The notes beneath the pieces were generated by a model that saw nothing but the letters and a program-made list of their open reading frames with translations, did no database searches and had not been told where the DNA came from. Positions 30,280-36,519 of a DNA stretch of 64,000 nt are shown piece after piece. The stretch covers positions 150,582 through 214,581 of the forward strand of contig JARGOL010000006.1 in assembly GCA_029212745.1 (NCBI GenBank), read 5' to 3'. Origin of the DNA: Alcanivoracaceae bacterium (GTDB taxonomy: Bacteria; Pseudomonadota; Gammaproteobacteria; Pseudomonadales; Alcanivoracaceae). Within the stretch, counting starts at the first letter, position 1. Each line of letters starts with the position of its first letter. A program made the translations under genes and the position numbers.

Positions 30280-30582
30280 TCATACTGTCTGTGCATCAAT
30301 CGCATCGTATTGCTTATGCGTGCCGATGAATCGAATGTACACGACGCGATAGGGGTAATTAATCCAGACCACGAGTCTGTATTTGTTGCCGGCAATGTTG
30401 AAAACCACCCGGCCATCCTTAAGGATGCTCGCGTTCGAAAATTGCGCCTTCACCTCATTTGGACTGGCCCAATCAGCCCTCAGCGCTTCCCGGTACCAGG
30501 CCAACCCGGGGTCGACGGAGTCGGCATATTCCGGGGCACTCGCCCAGAATGCCTTTAGCGTCGACAAAGCGATAATACGCAT
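30280..30582 (-). CDS. higB: HigB-type mRNA interferase toxin
   Basis: 100-residue RelE-fold toxin starting MRIIALSTLKAFW. The C-terminal strand segment NIAGNKYRLVVWINYPYR and the ending FIGTHKQYDAID are characteristic of HigB ribosome-dependent endoribonucleases. It precedes the antitoxin gene, the usual HigBA order. The frame is open back to 30672, but the promoter occupies that stretch. The ATG lies only 6 bases after the -10 box, so the transcript is probably leaderless. Confidence 0.88.
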   Translation of the reverse strand: MRIIALSTLKAFWASAPEYADSVDPGLAWYREALRADWASPNEVKAQFSNASILKDGRVVFNIAGNKYRLVVWINYPYRVVYIRFIGTHKQYDAIDAQTV

Positions 30583-30588
30583 AACACG

Positions 30589-30617
30589 AATATAGTCCCA
30601 AATTGGGACCAGTGCAA
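30589..30617 (-). promoter_or_regulatory. higBA promoter with operator in the spacer
   Basis: Minus strand: -35 TTGCAC (30617-30612), 17-base spacer, -10 TATATT (30594-30589). The spacer contains a palindrome with arms GTCCCAA and TTGGGAC around a single central base (30595-30609), the probable HigA operator. The transcription start should fall at or next to the higB ATG. Confidence 0.75.
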
Positions 30618-30773
30618 TATCAGCTTCTTCCTCAGGAACAATGGACCGCTGGAAATAATTGCGTAAGCGCACGGATCGATAGCGAAGGCTGGCACCAGCT
30701 GACGCCTGGGTTGTGTCACGACATCCTCCCTGATATGCCCGAACACTCTCTAGCGTACCGGATCGGAAAGGGA

Positions 30774-30830
30774 GGGATACCCGTGATCGCCTAGCGCGCC
30801 GTGAGAGACGGATTAATCAGTGGGTATCCC
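30774..30830. repeat. REP-like inverted repeat upstream of higBA
   Basis: GGGATACCC (30774-30782) and GGGTATCCC (30822-30830) are perfect inverted copies, with partial pairing extending on one side. The GGGTATCCC/GGGTGTCCC core recurs in the tandem repeat that follows, so this is one cluster of palindromic elements. Confidence 0.6.
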
Positions 30831-30865
30831 TGTCTATTCTTGCACTCTGCGCCCACGACACTCCG

Positions 30866-30924
30866 CTAATCGATGGGTGTCCCAGCTTTTGGGTCCCTAA
30901 TCGATGGGTGTCCCAGCTTTTGGG
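30866..30924 (+). repeat. Tandem 28-bp repeat
   Basis: Two identical 28-base units starting CTAATCGATGGGTGTCCC lie at 30866-30893 and 30897-30924, 31 bases apart. The second runs directly into direct repeat B. Such GGGTGTCCC units resemble REP elements mobilised by RAYT transposases; that link is from memory, and no transposase gene is present. Confidence 0.85.
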
Positions 30925-31002
30925 ACGCCGGCCACGGCGCTGGGGGATAACCTGATCACGCGGCTGGAGGCGAAGGCTGGGGTGCATTTTAGCGGGCAAT
31001 AA
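30923..31002 (+). pseudogene. Direct repeat B: orphan 3' end of a dehydrogenase gene
   Basis: Matches 29683-29762 at 72 of 80 bases. It still reads in frame to a TAA stop; most differences are synonymous, the visible change within the C-terminal peptide being Glu to Thr. It has no start and no upstream portion. It marks either a displaced original gene end or a remnant of a second copy, with the HigBA module lying between A and B. Confidence 0.8.
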
Positions 31003-31045
31003 TCACCTGCCTCTTTCATGGTAAGAAACCGGCGCCAATGCTAAC

Positions 31046-31654
31046 TCAGGCATTGCTTTCATGCCGCTCTGCAGGGTTGGCATTGGCACCCATTTTCTGA
31101 ACAAGCCGAACAACCGACTGCACCTTACTCGCGTTCATAGGGCAGATAATCAGCATTCCGTTTGGCCCAATCTCACCGCTGCATTGACTACCATGAAGCT
31201 GACCCAGGACTTCTCTGACAAACTTCCTCACGCCATCCGCACGACCAGAAGAAGAACGCCAGCCACTCATTTCAGGTATCTCGCGCGTAACAGGCTTTCC
31301 GTACCCAACATCAAAATATCGAGAAACTTCAGATGTAAGACAGCAGACAGACTGGGCGTTACGGATTAACGGAGAGAACACAAAAACCATCTCTTTTTCG
31401 TAACCAGGAACCCCCGTCACAAAACCTGCAACCCCCGCGCATAGACCTTGAGAGCCGGGGATTCGAAAGCACTTCGATTCATGTATTGTAATCAAAAGCG
31501 ATAAATCAAACGATGAAGATTCAGGGAGGCGATCAGCTCTTTCAGCTTCCAAACCAGAAAAAACTTCATCTATGCTGCTTCTTCTCACTCTCCGGTAGAC
31601 CAAGAAACCGACAGCACAAAATATCACCAATGCTAGAAAAATTGCGTCATTCAT
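31046..31654 (-). CDS. Membrane-anchored protein of unknown function
   Basis: Not recognised. 202 residues: an N-terminal transmembrane helix (about 5-21) followed by basic residues (YRRVRRSS), then a soluble domain with several cysteines (KCFRIPG, LCAG, VCCL, SQCSG, IICP). Orientation is probably N-out, C-in by the positive-inside rule, so the domain would be cytosolic. Base composition is visibly lower in GC than the surrounding core genes. It follows the next gene (31706) by 51 bases on the same strand; the two share size and architecture but no clear sequence similarity. Confidence 0.65.
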   Translation of the reverse strand: MNDAIFLALVIFCAVGFLVYRRVRRSSIDEVFSGLEAERADRLPESSSFDLSLLITIHESKCFRIPGSQGLCAGVAGFVTGVPGYEKEMVFVFSPLIRNAQSVCCLTSEVSRYFDVGYGKPVTREIPEMSGWRSSSGRADGVRKFVREVLGQLHGSQCSGEIGPNGMLIICPMNASKVQSVVRLVQKMGANANPAERHESNA

Positions 31655-31705
31655 TGGTCACACCTGCTTTCGTTGCGCTCAATCTCCAGGATGATTCCAG
31701 GCAGA

Positions 31706-32290
31706 CTAGCTCACCTGTGGCCGCTGTATCGTCTGAGCGAGGGCTCCGCTCCGCCGATACTCCCTTACTATCTCTATGGCCTGCTCAACATCCTCAGATC
31801 GCCAACCACAGGAAACAAGCAGCAGCGACTCAACAATTTCAATAGAGACCTTTTTTCGCCACCTTTCGACGAAAGCCAGAAAGGCTTCGGCGTCCGACGT
31901 ATCTTCAAATACAACGATGTTGAATTGTGTATCATTTAGCAGCGTGCCGGCCGCCTCGTAACCCTTTCCATATACTCTTCTAGCCTCATCGGTCAACGCC
32001 ATTACCTGAGATGGCACAGGTAAAATCTTGCCGACTACTATATGCCCAGGAAACGAAAACGCGGCTCGACCAGAATCAAAACCGCAGCGCGACACATAGA
32101 TATCATCTTCTGTCTTTAGCCAATGGGCTCTTACTTGAACCTGTTTCAATAGCTCTGACTTATCAACATCCAGTTCCAACTGAGGACATGTTCTCAGCCC
32201 TAAAGAAATCGCTGCAGCCTTAAATTCTTGCCGCCAGAGGAAATATAAAATAGGCAAAGCGAAGAGTAGGATAATCAAAACAGCATTCAT
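31706..32290 (-). CDS. Membrane-anchored protein of unknown function
   Basis: Not recognised. 194 residues with an N-terminal helix (about 3-18, LIILLFALPILYFLW) and a soluble domain containing FNIVVFEDTSDAEAFLAFVE and a C-terminal helical region. No lipobox or catalytic motif is visible. Lower GC than neighbours. It probably shares a transcript with the downstream 202-residue protein of the same layout. The pair is bounded by REP-like remnants, consistent with acquired DNA. Confidence 0.65.
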   Translation of the reverse strand: MNAVLIILLFALPILYFLWRQEFKAAAISLGLRTCPQLELDVDKSELLKQVQVRAHWLKTEDDIYVSRCGFDSGRAAFSFPGHIVVGKILPVPSQVMALTDEARRVYGKGYEAAGTLLNDTQFNIVVFEDTSDAEAFLAFVERWRKKVSIEIVESLLLVSCGWRSEDVEQAIEIVREYRRSGALAQTIQRPQVS

Positions 32291-32367
32291 TTCGCAGAGT
32301 CCTCATTCATTATCCAAATAGAGCAAATGAAAATGAGTTAGGCAGCAATAAATTCAGCAAATGTGCC

Positions 32368-32390
32368 AAATGGGGTCAGACCTCCCATTT
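32368..32390. repeat. Palindromic REP-like remnant at the islet edge
   Basis: Arms AAATGGG and CCCATTT (7 bp, perfect) enclose GGTCAGACC, itself nearly palindromic. The GGGGTCAGACC core is one I associate with REP/RAYT debris in gammaproteobacteria. It sits between the low-GC hypothetical genes and the methyltransferase. Confidence 0.5.
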
Positions 32391-32394
32391 CCCT

Positions 32395-32844
32395 CTAAAC
32401 CAACCACCGCGGCACCCGCTCACAAAACACCGACCACTGCTCGGCAAACTTCTCCGCCATGGCCCGCTCTTCCGCCGGAATCTGCAACGCATTCATATAG
32501 ATCACGAACATCGGCCAGGCGATCAACAACCAAAGGGAAGAAACAGCAAACGCGCCGGCGATCAGCCAGAAGCAGAAGCCGACATACATGGGGTTGCGGG
32601 AGATGCGGTACAGGCCGTCGGTGACCAGGGCTTCGGTCTTTTCGGGATTACGGGGGTCGACGGTGGTGCCGGCGCGCCTGAATGATATGGCGGCGGGCAG
32701 AACGAAGATGGCTCCGACGAGACCGAAGAACGTGACCGCACCCCAGCGGGCTGCATCGGGCATAGCTGTTGTTGGCAGCACGTGTGCCAGCGGCACCATG
32801 GCCAGCAGCATCAGTGCGACGACGAGCAGTGGTGGTATGCGCAT
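32395..32844 (-). CDS. Isoprenylcysteine carboxyl methyltransferase-like membrane protein
   Basis: 149 residues with about four hydrophobic helices and the conserved motif of the ICMT/phospholipid methyltransferase group: DGLYRISRNPMYVGF in the middle and EERAMAEKFAEQW...RVPRW at the C-terminus. SAM-dependent methylation at the membrane is predicted, but the acceptor is unknown; bacterial members are not protein prenyl methylases as a rule. It stands alone between REP-like elements. Confidence 0.8.
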   Translation of the reverse strand: MRIPPLLVVALMLLAMVPLAHVLPTTAMPDAARWGAVTFFGLVGAIFVLPAAISFRRAGTTVDPRNPEKTEALVTDGLYRISRNPMYVGFCFWLIAGAFAVSSLWLLIAWPMFVIYMNALQIPAEERAMAEKFAEQWSVFCERVPRWLV

Positions 32845-32921
32845 GGATGTCCCCTTCCCCTGTGTTTAATCATGCAGGGTGGGGTTGGGGATTTCCAGAG
32901 GGTGTTGGGAGTAAGGCTGTG

Positions 32922-32956
32922 CCCTCACCCCAACCCCTCTCCCGGAGGGAGAGGGG
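32922..32956 (+). repeat. REP-like repeat, copy 3
   Basis: CCCTCACCCCAACC leads into the hairpin CCCTCTCCC-gga-GGGAGAGGG (32935-32955). Same orientation as copy 1 at 23597. It lies between the 3' end of the outer-membrane gene and the methyltransferase start. Confidence 0.7.
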
Positions 32957-32968
32957 CTTTGTCGGGGC

Positions 32969-34255
32969 CTAGAAGTAGTAGACGACTTCCAGTTGGATGT
33001 TGTCTTCCTGGCCGTAGATGGACAGCGGGGTTTCCGGCGGGATTTCCTGCAGGGAGGCGCCAACGATCTGTTCCACCGTGGGTGGCTCGCCGGTGTTGCT
33101 GTAGATGCGGCTCTCCAGGCTCACCTTGAAGCGGTCACCAATGCGACGGCTGGTTTCCAGGCTCCAGGCCCGCTCTTCGGTTTCCGGGTCCCACACCACA
33201 CCCCACAGCACTTCCGTGGACGCGATGTCATTGAAGGTCAGGCGGTTCCCCAGCAGCACATCATGCTCGAACGGCGAGGCCAGCAGCTCATCGCGGTCTT
33301 CCCACAGGTATTCGACAATCCAGCCCAGGTCCAGGTCACTTTCGAAGATGCCCACCTGGGTGTATTCCAGGCCACCATCAAGGGCGGTGAAACGATCGCC
33401 CTGCCCGCTGCGACTGATCACTTCCAGTTTCCACAACCAGCCGCCACTGACGTACTGCGCCTCAAGGCCACTCTGGTCGATCACCTCGTAGACCGGAATG
33501 AAACGCGGCTTGTAGCCGGCAGGCAGCTGGCCGGTCACGGCGAAGGCACCCAGCTGCGCCTGGCTGAGCTGGAAGGTGTTCAGCGCCAGCAGCGGCTCGC
33601 GGGTGGTGCCCGAGAAATGGCTCAGCCCGAACTGCCAGTCCCCCATCCAGAACTGCCAGCGAATGGCGGCGTCCACCCGTTTCTGCTCGGCACCGGATTC
33701 ATAGATCGGGTCGTCCGTGTCCACCGGCACCGCCAGTGACGGGCGGCCGTCTTCGCCGGGGAAAGTACGCTCACGGAAACCGGGCAGGATGAACACATCA
33801 AGAATGCCCCAGTCACGCACGGTGGAGACATTGATCATCGGCTGGCCGAGTTTCTCTTCCTGGTCGATCTGCTCCACCAGGTCGGTCTGGTTGATGATAT
33901 CCACCAGGTGACGCCCTTCGGTCACGCCCCAGAACACCTTGGAGACGCCGACGCGGGATTCCCAGCCGTCAGCCACATGGATCCAGCTCAGCTCACGGAT
34001 ATCCGCATGGGTGCGGTTCTCGTCATGCTCGTCCTGGCGGGCAAAGGGAATGAACACGAACTGGTCGTCGCGGTCGTTCCACTCATGGAACAGCTCCGCC
34101 TTGGCATACACCGAGCCGTTGTGCCAGTAGCCGGCGGTGCCGGGGCCGTCGGTAAAGTAACGCCCTTCCACGCCGGTCTCGCCGCGGAATTCCCAGGCAC
34201 TGGCCGTGCTCGCCAGGGCGATGCCCGTGAGAGCCAGTAAAAAGCGGTGGGTCAT
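32969..34255 (-). CDS. Outer-membrane beta-barrel protein of unknown function
   Basis: 428 residues with a signal peptide (1-20, cleaved after TASA) and a long run of amphipathic strands ending in the aromatic VVYYF, the outer-membrane assembly signal. No named family recognised. It follows a LolA-like periplasmic protein; I recall such pairs with an MMPL/RND exporter in other gammaproteobacteria, but here no transporter adjoins and a strong terminator separates the two genes, so it may have its own promoter or receive read-through. A role in lipid or lipoprotein traffic is inference. Confidence 0.75.
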   Translation of the reverse strand: MTHRFLLALTGIALASTASAWEFRGETGVEGRYFTDGPGTAGYWHNGSVYAKAELFHEWNDRDDQFVFIPFARQDEHDENRTHADIRELSWIHVADGWESRVGVSKVFWGVTEGRHLVDIINQTDLVEQIDQEEKLGQPMINVSTVRDWGILDVFILPGFRERTFPGEDGRPSLAVPVDTDDPIYESGAEQKRVDAAIRWQFWMGDWQFGLSHFSGTTREPLLALNTFQLSQAQLGAFAVTGQLPAGYKPRFIPVYEVIDQSGLEAQYVSGGWLWKLEVISRSGQGDRFTALDGGLEYTQVGIFESDLDLGWIVEYLWEDRDELLASPFEHDVLLGNRLTFNDIASTEVLWGVVWDPETEERAWSLETSRRIGDRFKVSLESRIYSNTGEPPTVEQIVGASLQEIPPETPLSIYGQEDNIQLEVVYYF

Positions 34256-34290
34256 GGTGTCTTCCTCACGCGCGCAGGTTTAGCAGGTAC

Positions 34291-34320
34291 AAAAAAACGG
34301 GAGCCGCGCGGCTCCCGTTT
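34291..34320 (-). terminator. Rho-independent terminator after the LolA-like gene
   Basis: Minus strand: 9-bp perfect stem (ACGGGAGCC / GGCTCCCGT), 4-base loop, then seven T residues. It lies 12 bases after the LolA-like stop and before the outer-membrane gene. Confidence 0.85.
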
Positions 34321-34331
34321 CGGGTCGTGGA

Positions 34332-35129
34332 TCAACGCAGGCGCTTGAGCGCGTTCTGGTCGAAATCAGATTCGGTCAGGCCGGTGTCATACCGGTAGTC
34401 GGTCCAGTACAGCTTGGTGGACTTGCCGGTCTGGTGGTTCACCATTTCCATTTCGTCCGGGCGCCAGAACTTGTCCTTGTACTGCTGGTAGCCGGACATG
34501 GTCAGCGTCTTCAGGTGGCTCTTCTTGCGGTCAAAGTATTCGATTTTCTGCACCCGGTACTCGGCCTGGTCCATCCACACCACCTGGCGGGTATAACCGG
34601 AATACTTGTCGGTGGGGTAACGCTCGAACACGAAGCAGGTCAGCTCGCCGCAGGCTTCGTCACGCAGGTACTTGTAGGTGTACTTCTCCACTTCCTGGGC
34701 ACGCATGTCCTCGAACGCGAACTCGGAGCCCATGAAGGAACCGGACTGGTTGCGCGAGGCGATGGTCTTCACCCGGCGCAGGGCCGGCAGGTACAGCCAC
34801 TGGTCGTCGTCCTGGGTCTTGTAGCTCCAGGTCAGCAGCGCGGTGCCGCGCACGTCACGCGGGGTATCAAAGATGGTCAGGCTCTTGTCGCCTTCGGTCT
34901 CGCCGGTGCCTTCCAGGGTCATCACCCGCAGCTCGCGCTCGGAGGTATCGCCGCGCTTGGAGATCAGCACCATGCGCATGCCGGCCTGGAAATCACCAAA
35001 GCCCTCACCGCGGGCGTCGGCTTCACGCGCGATCTCGAGACCTTTCTCTTCAGGTGTCTGCGCCGGGGTCTCGGCCAGGGCCGGGAGGGGCAACAGGGCC
35101 AGCATGGCCAGGGACAGGGTTCTCAGCAT
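34332..35129 (-). CDS. Outer membrane lipoprotein-sorting protein (LolA-like fold)
   Basis: 265 residues with a signal peptide (1-19, ALA cleavage) and the conserved core of this periplasmic family: LTWSYKTQDDDQWLYLPALRR, FMGSEFAFEDM and the C-terminal YRYDTGLTESDF. Members resemble LolA but usually serve RND/MMPL transporters rather than the canonical Lol pathway. It has a GGAGG ribosome-binding site, its own terminator, and a promoter overlapped by a perfect palindrome (35176-35192), so it is probably under a TetR-type repressor encoded elsewhere. Confidence 0.85.
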   Translation of the reverse strand: MLRTLSLAMLALLPLPALAETPAQTPEEKGLEIAREADARGEGFGDFQAGMRMVLISKRGDTSERELRVMTLEGTGETEGDKSLTIFDTPRDVRGTALLTWSYKTQDDDQWLYLPALRRVKTIASRNQSGSFMGSEFAFEDMRAQEVEKYTYKYLRDEACGELTCFVFERYPTDKYSGYTRQVVWMDQAEYRVQKIEYFDRKKSHLKTLTMSGYQQYKDKFWRPDEMEMVNHQTGKSTKLYWTDYRYDTGLTESDFDQNALKRLR

Positions 35130-35175
35130 GATTGCCTCCGGGGCGATATCGCCTTCAGGTGATCAATATTCATTT

Positions 35176-35217
35176 AGTGACGGACCGTCACTCTAGCATG
35201 ACGGGCCGCGGGGTCAA
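35176..35217 (-). promoter_or_regulatory. Promoter with palindromic operator of the LolA-like gene
   Basis: Minus strand: -35 TTGACC (35217-35212), 16-base spacer, -10 TAGAGT (35195-35190). The palindrome AGTGACGG-a-CCGTCACT (35176-35192) overlaps the -10 and start point, the position of a repressor operator; its symmetry and size suit a TetR-family protein. Confidence 0.65.
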
Positions 35218-35302
35218 GGCATGAAAACGTGAAAAACTGTCGAAAAATCAACGCACAAGAGCGGCTCAGCAAGGCATGAGCAGGGCTCATGCAAATGCGT
35301 AC

Positions 35303-35974
35303 TCAGACGTTGTTGGGCAGGTTGTCCTCGCCGGTCTCAGGCTCGCTGCGGAAGGCATCCATGACCACATGGAAGGCGTCTTCGACGTCATCGGTCAGGT
35401 GAAACAGCTCCAGGTCGCCCGGCGAGATGCAGCCGTCTTCCAGCATGCGCTCGCGCATCCAGTCCACCAGGCCAGACCAGTAGGCGGTGCCGATCAGGAC
35501 AATGGGGAATGAGCGGATCTTGCGGGTCTGCACCAGGGTAAGCGCCTCGAACAGCTCGTCCATGGTGCCAAAGCCCCCGGGAAACACCACGAATCCCGCG
35601 GCGTGCTTGACGAACATGAGCTTGCGGACAAAGAAGTAGCGAAAATCCAGGCCCAGGTCCTGGAACCGGTTGGCGCCCTGCTCATGGGGCAACTCGATGT
35701 TCAGGCCGATGGAACAGGCGCCGTTGCCCAGCGCCCCACGGTTGGCGCCTTCCATGATGCCCGGGCCACCGCCGGTGAGCACGTTCAGGCCGGCGCGGGC
35801 AAACTTCTCGCCCAGGGCACTGGCCTGCTGGTAATACGGCGAGTCGGGCCCGAGACGGGCACTGCCGAACACGGTCACCGACGGGCCAATGTGTGACAGG
35901 TGCTGGATGCCATCCACCAGCTCGGACTGAATGCGCAACACGCGCCAGGCTTCGCGACCGCGATTGGGCTCCAT
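35303..35974 (-). CDS. LOG-family protein (TIGR00730, cytokinin riboside 5'-monophosphate phosphoribohydrolase-like)
   Basis: 223 residues, Rossmann-like, with the diagnostic PGGFGTMDE motif and the GGGPGIMEGANRGA nucleotide-binding segment. LOG proteins hydrolyse nucleoside 5'-monophosphates; the older label lysine decarboxylase is incorrect for this family. The ATG at 35974 overlaps the stop of the upstream DUF6586 gene (TGATG) and has a GGAGGAG site; two GTG codons just before it are alternatives. Confidence 0.88.
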   Translation of the reverse strand: MEPNRGREAWRVLRIQSELVDGIQHLSHIGPSVTVFGSARLGPDSPYYQQASALGEKFARAGLNVLTGGGPGIMEGANRGALGNGACSIGLNIELPHEQGANRFQDLGLDFRYFFVRKLMFVKHAAGFVVFPGGFGTMDELFEALTLVQTRKIRSFPIVLIGTAYWSGLVDWMRERMLEDGCISPGDLELFHLTDDVEDAFHVVMDAFRSEPETGEDNLPNNV

Positions 35975-36489
35975 CACCACTCCTCCGTGTAGGCTGCCAT
36001 TTCCTGCAACAGGACACCCACCCGCTGCACTGCGGCATCCAGGCGCGCCATGTCGCCGTCCGCCAGCGGCAGGTTCGGGTCTTCCACGGCGAACGTCAGG
36101 GATGCCTCCTCACTGCGCGGCGCCGGCCGGTGAGCCAGGCCCGAGGCACCGCAGGCGGCATTTATTTCCCGGTGCAGCCAGTGAATCACGTCAGCGGGAT
36201 CGTTCAGGGCGCTGCGCAGGATGGCCAGCTCCGGGCGCTCGCTGTCGGCCAGCGTGTCATTGAGCACCGCAAGGCTGAGGCGGTCATCCAGGTCAGTAGC
36301 AGACGCCTGGCGGACGGCGCCGACCAGTGCGCTGTAAAGATGGAACAGCACCGCGCCACGCAACGCCAGCAGGCCACCCCGTGGGGCGCCACCGTCTTGC
36401 TGCTGGCGCAGCTGTTTGAGCAGTGACTGGGCAAACCAGTGGCGCTCCCTGAGGCCACTGGTCTGGCTTTCTCGCACCATGCGCGACAT
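35974..36489 (-). CDS. DUF6586-family protein
   Basis: 171-residue, mostly helical cytosolic protein without motif or signal peptide. Function unknown. A homologue of similar size lies directly downstream of topA in pseudomonads, as here (30-base gap), so the linkage is old. Residues RERHWFAQSLLKQL and the central RGAVLFHLYSALVGA are the most conserved-looking parts. Translationally coupled to the LOG gene. Confidence 0.7.
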   Translation of the reverse strand: MSRMVRESQTSGLRERHWFAQSLLKQLRQQQDGGAPRGGLLALRGAVLFHLYSALVGAVRQASATDLDDRLSLAVLNDTLADSERPELAILRSALNDPADVIHWLHREINAACGASGLAHRPAPRSEEASLTFAVEDPNLPLADGDMARLDAAVQRVGVLLQEMAAYTEEW

Positions 36490-36519
36490 GCGGCGCTCCT
36501 CCGGCCGATGACGTTGCTG

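Noticed and set aside
30866..30924. Tandem 28-base repeat as a possible CRISPR
   Set aside because: Only two units separated by 3 bases, no spacers and no cas genes.
29763..32390. Prophage, integrative element or defence island
   Set aside because: No integrase, transposase, structural or known defence gene was seen; only the HigBA pair, repeats and unknown proteins, so a specific label is not justified.
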